From Rhodothermales bacterium (GTDB taxonomy: Bacteria; Bacteroidota; Rhodothermia; Rhodothermales; JABDKH01), in assembly GCA_013002165.1 (NCBI GenBank), contig JABDKO010000319.1, positions 1-43,121 of the forward strand: a stretch of 43,121 nt of DNA, read 5' to 3'. The notes below the pieces were generated by a model, which was given only the letters and a program-made list of their open reading frames with translations, made no database searches and was not told the origin of the DNA. The position numbers and the translations under genes are program-made. Positions 37,718-43,121 of this stretch are shown here, piece after piece; position 1 is the first letter of the stretch; each line of letters begins with the position of its first letter.

Positions 37718-39583
37718 ATGCCGCAGAAGCGAGTAATTATGCCCATCGATCTCAACACAAAAGTCTCTGCGCTGCCGCGTCAACCCGGTGTGTACATCCA
37801 CCGCGACGTGAACGGCAAGCCCCTGTATATCGGGAAGGCTAAAAATCTTCGATCCCGTGTGCGAAGCTACTTCCAGGAAAGCAGACCGCTGGATGGAAGA
37901 CTGGGAGTAATGGTGCGCAAAGTTGCCGACGTGGATGTGATTGTGACTCACACGGAGGCGGAAGCACTCATTCTGGAAAACAACCTTATAAAGGAGTTAC
38001 GACCGAGATACAACATCAATCTTCGCGATGACAAGTCGTATCCCTATGTCTGCATCAAGAACGAAAGATTTCCACGCGTTTTTCCGACCCGGAAAATTGT
38101 AAATGATGGGTCTAAGTACTTCGGTCCTTACACATCCGTCAAGAACTTGAGGATCGTTCTTGACACAATTCGGTCTCTGTTTAAACTTAGAACGTGCTCC
38201 CTCAACCTGAGACAAGACTCGATTGAAGAAGGCAAATTTTCAACATGTCTTGAATACCACATTGACAATTGTGCGGGACCCTGTGTAGGCTATCAATCCG
38301 AGGAGTCCTATATGAACGTGATTGCGCAGGTCGAACAGCTTCTCAATGGAAAAACAAAGGCTCTGCGCAGTTTGCTCGAGGAGGAAATGCATGATCAAGC
38401 TGACAGCATGAATTTTGAAGCTGCTGCGGATCTCCGGGATCGTATCAATGCACTGGAGAAGTATTCGCGACGACAGCGTATCGTGAGCAATGACTTTGAG
38501 GACCGTGACGTTTTTGCTATTTCCGTTAATGCCGAAAACAAAATTGGCTGCGGCACCGTGTTTCAAGTCCGAGAAGGTGTCGTTGTGGGCAGACAACGAA
38601 AGTATCTTCGGGGTCTTCAGGACCGGCCCCTCCCTATGATTATGCAAGCATGGGTCGAACGTTACTACAGCGAAGCGACATTCTTTCCAGACGAGATTTT
38701 GCTTGCTGATCCTCTCGAAGATGAAGAACCTCTGCTTGATTTCCTGAGACAGAAAAAGGGTCGCACGCCCGCAATCAAGATTCCGGTCAGGGGTGACAAG
38801 GCTGCTCTCGTCCGCATGGTCAGCATGAACGCCCGTGTCCAGCTTGACGAGTACTTACTTGAAATCGAAAAAGAAAAGGAGGCTCGAATTCCTTATGCCC
38901 TCAAGTCACTACAGGCAGATTTGAGACTACGTAGCTTGCCAAAGCGCATGGAGTGTTTTGATATTTCTCATCTGGCAGGCACAGGCACCGTCGCATCGTG
39001 CGTCGTTTTTGAGAACGGCCTTCCGAAAAAGTCTGAGTACAGAACCTATAATATCAGGACGGTAGAAGACGGAAAACCGGATGACTTTCAATCAATGAAG
39101 GAAGCCGTAACGCGACGCTATCGTCGAGTTCTAGAAAACAACGGACCATGGCCTGAGCTAGTTGTCATAGATGGTGGCAAAGGCCAGCTCAGCAGCGCCG
39201 TCGAAGCACTGAAGGAGGTCGGCGCATACGGACAATTCCAGGTTATCGGACTAGCAAAGAGACTGGAGGAAGTATTTTTTCCATTCGACTCAGACTCCGT
39301 TATCATCCCGAAAACGAGTGCAGCGCTACAGATACTTCAGCGTATCCGTAATGAGGCTCACAGGTTTGCGGTAACGTCGCAACGGAAACAGCGAAAGAAA
39401 AAAACACTCACCTCTGAGCTAACGTCAATCGATGGCGTCGGCGAAAAGACCGCCCGAAAGCTGATGAAGCACTTCGGATCGGTACGGAGAATAAAGAATG
39501 CAGATCTCGCAGCCCTGGCCGACGCCGTTGGAGATCGACTGGGCACCAGGGTTTACTCGTACTTCAACGAGGCCGCGGACTAA
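37718..39583 (+). CDS. uvrC: Excinuclease ABC subunit C (UvrC)
   Basis: Full-length UvrC (621 residues). The GIY-YIG 3'-nuclease domain begins LPRQPGVYIHRDVNGKPLYIGKAKNLRSRVRSYF. The region around residue 180 carries Cys residues of the FeS-cluster type (TCSLNLRQ ... STCLEYHIDNCAGPCVGY, C-x6-x-type spacing typical of UvrC). The UVR motif is ALRSLLEEEMHDQADSMNFEAAADLRDRINALEKYSR. The RNase H-like 5'-nuclease follows (RMECFDISHLAGTGTVASCVVFENG, LVVIDGGKGQLSSA), and a helix-hairpin-helix pair ends it (TSIDGVGEKTARKLMKHFGS). UvrC cuts both sides of DNA lesions with UvrAB. ATG at 37718; an in-frame ATG at 37739 is also possible. Confidence 0.97.
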   Translation: MPQKRVIMPIDLNTKVSALPRQPGVYIHRDVNGKPLYIGKAKNLRSRVRSYFQESRPLDGRLGVMVRKVADVDVIVTHTEAEALILENNLIKELRPRYNINLRDDKSYPYVCIKNERFPRVFPTRKIVNDGSKYFGPYTSVKNLRIVLDTIRSLFKLRTCSLNLRQDSIEEGKFSTCLEYHIDNCAGPCVGYQSEESYMNVIAQVEQLLNGKTKALRSLLEEEMHDQADSMNFEAAADLRDRINALEKYSRRQRIVSNDFEDRDVFAISVNAENKIGCGTVFQVREGVVVGRQRKYLRGLQDRPLPMIMQAWVERYYSEATFFPDEILLADPLEDEEPLLDFLRQKKGRTPAIKIPVRGDKAALVRMVSMNARVQLDEYLLEIEKEKEARIPYALKSLQADLRLRSLPKRMECFDISHLAGTGTVASCVVFENGLPKKSEYRTYNIRTVEDGKPDDFQSMKEAVTRRYRRVLENNGPWPELVVIDGGKGQLSSAVEALKEVGAYGQFQVIGLAKRLEEVFFPFDSDSVIIPKTSAALQILQRIRNEAHRFAVTSQRKQRKKKTLTSELTSIDGVGEKTARKLMKHFGSVRRIKNADLAALADAVGDRLGTRVYSYFNEAAD

Positions 39584-39585
39584 CT

Positions 39586-39888
39586 CTATTTGGTCACGCG
39601 TACTGTCCGCGGATATACCGATACGATCCCGGTGAATATTCCGATTATGACATCAAGCGCGGTGAACTCCGTCGTAATTGTGTAGTCGTCGGCGCCATCA
39701 GCCATGTCAGCCGTATCCACTTCATTGATAGGTACCAGCCCGAAGAGAACATACCACTGGCGGACTTCGTCAATTTCACCTGTCGTAGCCCCGCCTTTCC
39801 CGACCACGTGATCGATCGAATAACATCCAGTTAACATCGTACACGTAAACAGCACAAGCAACATGGACGTGAATACCGATCTTTTCAT
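39586..39888 (-). CDS. Small Bor-like lipoprotein
   Basis: This 100-residue protein starts MKRSVFTSMLLVLFTCTMLTGC, a lipoprotein signal with lipobox LTGC. The mature part (YSIDHVVGKGGATTGEIDEVRQWYVLFGLVPINEVDTADMA ... YTITTEFTALDVIIGIFTGIVSVYPRTVRV) recalls Bor-type envelope lipoproteins, whose ending 'I-t-x-x-x-t-x-l-d-x-l-i-g-x-i-T-x-G-i-y-t-P-x-t-v-x-V' is almost the same. Bor-like proteins are outer-membrane lipoproteins, in lambda linked to serum resistance; the role here is unknown. It has one of the best ribosome-binding sites in the window. Its end is two bases from the end of uvrC, convergent. Confidence 0.8.
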   Translation of the reverse strand: MKRSVFTSMLLVLFTCTMLTGCYSIDHVVGKGGATTGEIDEVRQWYVLFGLVPINEVDTADMADGADDYTITTEFTALDVIIGIFTGIVSVYPRTVRVTK

Positions 39889-39893
39889 ATTAA

Positions 39894-39899
39894 CCTCCT
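39894..39899 (-). promoter_or_regulatory. Strong Shine-Dalgarno of the Bor-like lipoprotein
   Basis: Read leftward, CAGGAGG lies six bases before the ATG at 39888. Few genes in the window have such a full anti-16S match, so this protein is probably translated efficiently. Confidence 0.8.
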
Positions 39900-40080
39900 G
39901 GTTATTTTGTCTATCAGTCGACCGTACAACTGACAGGATAATGCGCGGGCAAATCTAAGTCATCCGGCAATCCCATCCAAGCAGTCTGACAGCAGTCACT
40001 TTACTGCGGGCTTCTGCTTTCAGCGGGATCGGAGCCCTACTTTTCTTATCATATCGAATCGTAACTCGAATAGACTCACA

Positions 40081-41070
40081 ATGCTTAATTATATCTGGGC
40101 GGGCCTGATCATCTTCAGCCTCGTATTTGCGATGGTTTACGATGTTCGAGACATGGCGAACGACACGTATCGCAATGGCGATCCCCTGCCGGTAGTGTTG
40201 TCCTTCCCCGAATCGTACGACTCAGGAACTCGCAGGCAAGAGGTCACTGTTTCACTGCCGGAAGGGGTATTTAACGAACACTACGGCGTCGACCATGAAG
40301 GCGACCTCGAATTCCAGGGAGTGCTGCTTCAGACGACCGATGGTGCTGAACTGCGTTTTGCCCAGGGTATTGACTTACCAGAACCCCTTGGTACGATTCG
40401 AAGCCATATATCCAGGCGAGAAAATGATCTTCGCGGCCCAGTGATTATTGCGGGATCAGATTCGACGTCCGCAGAGGCAACAGTACTCTTTAATAAGACT
40501 CGTTTTCTGAAGCTGACCGCCATTTCCCAGGCGGCGCTGGACTTCGCCGAAACTGCGGTCACTCTGGCCATCGGACTGATCGGAGCACTTGCACTGTGGA
40601 TGGGCCTACTGCGTATCGCCGAAAAGTCGGGGATACTCTACAGCCTCGTTCGGTTTACACAGCCAGTCCTGAAGAAACTTTTCCCGGAGATTCCTGAAGA
40701 CCACCCGGCCTTTGGAATGATTGTTCTGAACCTTACGGCAAACATGCTGGGACTCGGCAATGCCGCGACTCCACTCGGCATAAAGGCAATGGAGGAACTA
40801 CAAAAGCTGAACCCGACGGAGGATACCGCGACAAATTCAATGGTGATGCTCCTTGCATTGAATACTGCTTCCGTGCAAATCGTACCGCCGGTGCTACTTG
40901 TTGCGATAATGGGCCTGCAGATTAATCAGCTGTTTTTTTCCATTCTGATAGTGACTTCGATGTCAGCAACCATCGCTGTTCTGACCGCCAAGCTTTTCTC
41001 CCGTTTTAAAAAACACAAGGCGACTGACCCGATGAGGATCAAAGCCGGTGAATCTGAGGAGGTGAAGTAA
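40081..41070 (+). CDS. spmA: SpmA-like nucleoside-recognition membrane protein
   Basis: An N-terminal TM helix (MLNYIWAGLIIFSLVFAMVYDV) is followed by a ~120-residue extracytoplasmic domain (TYRNGDPLPVVLSFPES ... DSTSAEATVLFNKT), which is longer than in Bacillus SpmA. The Gate/nucleoside-recognition part begins near 160: ETAVTLAIGLIGALALWMGLLRIAEKSG, then ILYSLVRFTQPVLKKLFPEIPEDHPAFGMIVLNLTANMLGLGNAATPLGIKAMEELQKLNP, the SpmA signature, and two final TMs. In Bacillus SpmA and SpmB are needed for spore-core dehydration, but the pair is common in non-sporulating bacteria, where its role is unknown. Its stop overlaps the SpmB start (TAATG). Confidence 0.92.
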   Translation: MLNYIWAGLIIFSLVFAMVYDVRDMANDTYRNGDPLPVVLSFPESYDSGTRRQEVTVSLPEGVFNEHYGVDHEGDLEFQGVLLQTTDGAELRFAQGIDLPEPLGTIRSHISRRENDLRGPVIIAGSDSTSAEATVLFNKTRFLKLTAISQAALDFAETAVTLAIGLIGALALWMGLLRIAEKSGILYSLVRFTQPVLKKLFPEIPEDHPAFGMIVLNLTANMLGLGNAATPLGIKAMEELQKLNPTEDTATNSMVMLLALNTASVQIVPPVLLVAIMGLQINQLFFSILIVTSMSATIAVLTAKLFSRFKKHKATDPMRIKAGESEEVK

Positions 41071-41612
41071 TGGAATTTATCCGCGGATTTATCGATGTCG
41101 TCTCCGTTTTTGTACTACCGGCCATAATCGTCGGCTTCCCGCTCTACGGGCTGATCAAAAAGGTCCCCGTGTACGAAGAATTTGTCGAGGGAGCGAAAGA
41201 GGGATTCAACGTGGCAGTAATGATCATCCCGTATCTGGTAGCCATTCTTTTTGCGATCGGTATGTTTCGCGCGTCTGGTGCCCTCGATTTTCTCATCGAT
41301 GGGTTAAGACCGTTGATGACAGCTGTTGGTATCCCGCCCGAGATTATTCCAATGGCGATCGTGAGACCGTTGACCGGTTCAGGGTCTGCCGCCATCGTTC
41401 TCGATATGATCAACGAGTTTGGCGAGGACTCGATACTCGTCAAGATGGCAGCAACCATGTTCGGCTCAACAGAGACGACGTTTTACGTTCTCGCAGTCTA
41501 TTTCGGTGCCGTAAACATCAGGAAGACGCGGCATGCCGTACCGGTAGGGCTCATAGCTGACGGTGCAGCAATGATCCTGGCTGTCTTTGTCGTGAGGCTA
41601 CTGTTTGGCTAA
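41070..41612 (+). CDS. spmB: SpmB-like nucleoside-recognition membrane protein
   Basis: The 180-residue protein has five or so TM helices and the Gate/nucleoside-recognition pattern: VPVYEEFVEGAKEGFNVAVMIIPYLVAILFAIGMFRASGALDFLI, GIPPEIIPMAIVRPLTGSGSAAIVLDMI and STETTFYVLAVYFGAVNIRKTRHAVPVGLIAD. The ETTFY block is diagnostic for SpmB. SpmA and SpmB probably form a hetero-oligomeric transport- or channel-like complex in the inner membrane. The start ATG overlaps the spmA stop by one base, indicating coupled translation. It converges with the CBM48 gene eight bases away. Confidence 0.92.
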   Translation: MEFIRGFIDVVSVFVLPAIIVGFPLYGLIKKVPVYEEFVEGAKEGFNVAVMIIPYLVAILFAIGMFRASGALDFLIDGLRPLMTAVGIPPEIIPMAIVRPLTGSGSAAIVLDMINEFGEDSILVKMAATMFGSTETTFYVLAVYFGAVNIRKTRHAVPVGLIADGAAMILAVFVVRLLFG

Positions 41613-41620
41613 ACCTGGGA

Positions 41621-41920
41621 TTATGTCTCCAGCAGGCAATTCTGACTAAGAAACTCGGTGCCAACATAGCCATCCGCAGTCTCGTCGTTCTTCCATTGCC
41701 GGCCATCAACGAAGTAACGGAATTCGTGGGCGGTACCCGGTTTGAACGATATTGACCGCGTCCATTCTCCGTCCTTGACGCTCAATTTCATAGGATGCTT
41801 CTTGGCATCCCAATCGTTGAAGTCGCCAACGACGGCTACACTTTCCTCTGCCACGGTAGCAGGTAGTTTGAATGTGACTTTGAGAGATTTGCCCTTGGGG
41901 CTAAGCTTTTTTTCGATCAT
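41621..41920 (-). CDS. Stand-alone CBM48/AMPK-glycogen-binding-like protein
   Basis: The 99-residue protein is a single E-set/CBM48 domain, as found at the N-terminus of glycogen-branching and isoamylase enzymes and in AMPK beta. Landmarks: VTFKLPATVAEESVAVVGDFNDWDAKKHPMKLSVKDGEWTRSISFKPGTAHEFRYFVDGRQWKNDETADGYV, with the VVGDFNDWD and FRYFVDGxxWxxD motifs intact. The aromatic residues (the two Trp and Tyr) would line the glucan groove. No catalytic domain is attached. It could be a glycogen-binding adaptor or, as in some bacteria, an immature-looking regulatory module. It is a single gene; no glycogen-metabolism gene is near. Confidence 0.88.
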   Translation of the reverse strand: MIEKKLSPKGKSLKVTFKLPATVAEESVAVVGDFNDWDAKKHPMKLSVKDGEWTRSISFKPGTAHEFRYFVDGRQWKNDETADGYVGTEFLSQNCLLET

Positions 41921-42115
41921 TGGATGAACTCATGGTAGGATTGCTGATTCGCCGCTAATCTGCTTGCTTCTCTAAACAAGTATTACACAGGAGTCTCGCA
42001 GTGGTTCACCAATTGAGGCATATCGGATCAAGTTAGGAACGTAGTTTGTTTTGCTGAACAGATTCACGGTGAAGTTGTTGTAGAATTATTCCTCCTGCTT
42101 AACCAGACATATCGA

Positions 42116-42658
42116 GTGCGTCCGCTTCCACTCTTACTGCTTACAACCATGCTCTTGATGGCGTCATGTACATCCGGAGACAATCTGAATCGTGCTTCCG
42201 GCGAACCAGCTGAAGACGATGCCGGTTTGCTCTTCTCTTACCGTCAGCACAATGGACTGGACTGTTTCATGGTGTCCGATTGCGGATTCCTGGTCGAAAT
42301 CGACTCATCGTATAGTATTAAATACTATGAGGATAGCGGTACAATGTCATTGCGGACTGAGGGCACACTGACCGCCGAGGACTTCCGTCAACTAACGGAT
42401 ATTCTTGCGAGGGCCGGCTTCTCCGAACTACCCGAGTTCATCCCGCATCCCGACAGTAAACGTGGACGGAGAACACTTACTATTATGTCAGCGATCGGTA
42501 CATCTGCTCCGCATACCGTCACGGTTTTCGAGGAGGAAACAGATTATCCCTTCCCCGAATCGTTTTTGAGTGTTGCTCAGGAACTACGAGCGTTTCTTCT
42601 CGGTATGTCCGGTGTCGAAACTGGAATGCGTCTCGATAGAACACCGAGGAAATTTTAG
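42116..42658 (+). CDS. Hypothetical lipoprotein (DUF6438-like?)
   Basis: The GTG at 42116 starts a lipoprotein signal: MRPLPLLLLTTMLLMASC, lipobox MASC. The mature protein has two Cys close together (LDCFMVSDCGFLVEI), then SSYSIKYYEDSGTMSLRTEGTLTAEDFRQLTDILARAGFSELPEF, which recalls the pattern of DUF6438 ('C-x-x-x-C-P-x-y-x-v-x-i-x-x-x-G-x-v-x-Y-x-G-x-... l-x-x-x-e-x-x-x-l ... F-x-x-l'). I regard this as tentative. It lies in a 1-gene unit between a 195-base gap and a 230-base gap; no terminator with a good U-tract is evident, only a weak CGAAC/GTTCG stem before TTTTTT at about 42685-42705. Confidence 0.65.
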   Translation: MRPLPLLLLTTMLLMASCTSGDNLNRASGEPAEDDAGLLFSYRQHNGLDCFMVSDCGFLVEIDSSYSIKYYEDSGTMSLRTEGTLTAEDFRQLTDILARAGFSELPEFIPHPDSKRGRRTLTIMSAIGTSAPHTVTVFEEETDYPFPESFLSVAQELRAFLLGMSGVETGMRLDRTPRKF

Positions 42659-42888
42659 CAACTGCAGTCTGAGTTGTAGTCGAACCGTAGTTCGGGCGTC
42701 AGTTTTTTAAGATTCTATTCTGTTTTGGCTATTTCAGTTTTGTGCGTGAACCCACTTTCTGGTACATTAAGGTACCTGCTGCGGTCATTTCACTCGAATG
42801 AGCCCAACCTTGCTAATACTATTTCGGTCAGCAACTAACGTAGCTACGGAAAAGTCTGTCTTCCCCCTGTGGCCCTATACCACCCAAA

Positions 42889-43121
42889 ATGGATAATACT
42901 ATGCGTAATCGGATACTGCCGATCGGTATCACCCTGTTTATCGCGATGCTAATCACTGTCGGAGTACTCTGGTTAAATAACCAGAATGACGACAGTATTG
43001 CAGAGACACCAAAACTTGAGCTGTCGACTAATAATCCCAACGACCTCTCGATTTTTGAGTCCAAGCTGATACCGAAAAGCGAGAATCCCGGTGAGCGATT
43101 TGAGCACGACTTTATGCTTAC
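42889..43121 (+). CDS. Start of a membrane-anchored or secreted protein (cut by the window edge)
   Basis: From the ATG at 42889 (a second in-frame ATG is at 42901) the frame stays open to the window end, about 77 residues. It begins MDNTMRNRILPIGITLFIAMLITVGVLWLNNQNDD, one TM helix or uncleaved signal, followed by an extracytoplasmic segment. The text ENPGERFEHDFML at the edge resembles the entry to secreted BNR/WD40-repeat ('glycosyl hydrolase-like') proteins of Rhodothermota, in which 'N-P-G-x-R-x-e-x-D-x-M' precedes a propeller. This is a weak suggestion since the body is missing. Confidence 0.5.
   Translation, partial: MDNTMRNRILPIGITLFIAMLITVGVLWLNNQNDDSIAETPKLELSTNNPNDLSIFESKLIPKSENPGERFEHDFML

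Noticed and set aside
42070-42105. Shine-Dalgarno-like AGGAGGAAT on the minus strand near 42090
   Set aside because: The only start codon behind it is a GTG over twenty bases away leading to a 31-codon frame; probably chance.
1-43121. Prophage, integron, IS element or CRISPR array
   Set aside because: No integrase, transposase, phage structural gene, regular repeat-spacer pattern or terminal inverted repeats were found.

Overview
The window looks like chromosome from a Gram-negative, heterotrophic, probably marine bacterium of the Bacteroidota/Rhodothermota/Balneolota group; a Rhodothermales-like lineage is my best guess. The basis is the mixture of families: a PorV/PorQ-type outer-membrane protein, a TonB energy transducer, DUF2141, MORN-variant and LVIVD-repeat secreted proteins, LytS/LytTR signalling, a PadR plus FtsX-type permease pair, paired TPM proteins, an SpmA/SpmB pair, and many lipoproteins. 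Composition is moderate in GC, Shine-Dalgarno sequences are used only occasionally, and TTG/GTG starts are fairly common. I see no tRNA, rRNA, CRISPR array, insertion sequence, integrase or phage gene. Taxonomy is inference.

Layout. 1-1218: the tail of an amidohydrolase, a DUF1569 (DinB-like) protein and a divergent peptide deformylase. 1215-4914: a light-response neighbourhood with a cobalamin-binding CarH/LitR-type MerR regulator facing away from a short-chain dehydrogenase and an iron-sulfur (6-4) photolyase; the 440-base gap after the regulator holds several hairpins and a candidate operator. 5044-11096: mostly secreted or small accessory proteins (LVIVD propeller, DUF1801, MORN repeats, PTP-like phosphatase, Tat-exported class V aminotransferase). 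11167-13109: a LytS-type kinase and LytTR regulator. 13252-16786: an NTF2-like protein, then PadR and a duplicated FtsX-type permease without an ATPase. 16793-17326: a protein made of two PARP-type zinc fingers, the most unexpected gene here. 17395-24381: lipoproteins and a three-gene signalling operon (a lipoprotein resembling a solute-binding protein, an NtrY-type kinase, an NtrC-type sigma-54 activator), followed by a good candidate sigma-54 promoter in front of a TPR lipoprotein and a thioredoxin-fold protein.

24410-27664: two TPM-domain proteins, a pilin-like protein, a Pycsar-effector-like membrane protein and a small unknown. 27910-36618: envelope and housekeeping genes (DUF2141, TonB, polyprenyl-phosphate-type glycosyltransferase, PorV/PorQ, RsmB, DinB, DUF1835, CoA-disulfide-reductase-like flavoprotein). 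36781-43121: a methylmalonyl-CoA epimerase with an unexplained C-terminal domain, UvrC, an SpmA/SpmB pair, a stand-alone CBM48 protein, lipoproteins and the start of one more gene.

Three themes connect genes: light and DNA damage (CarH, FeS photolyase, UvrC, possibly the zinc-finger protein); envelope sensing coupled to sigma-54 transcription (17861-23603); and repressor-controlled membrane functions (PadR/FtsX). The strongest candidates for undescribed biology are the bacterial PARP-finger protein, the co-translated lipoprotein/kinase/activator operon with its apparent sigma-54 target next door, a CarH variant with an altered cobalamin-cap motif, and an array of four evenly spaced CTAG sites between two convergent genes.
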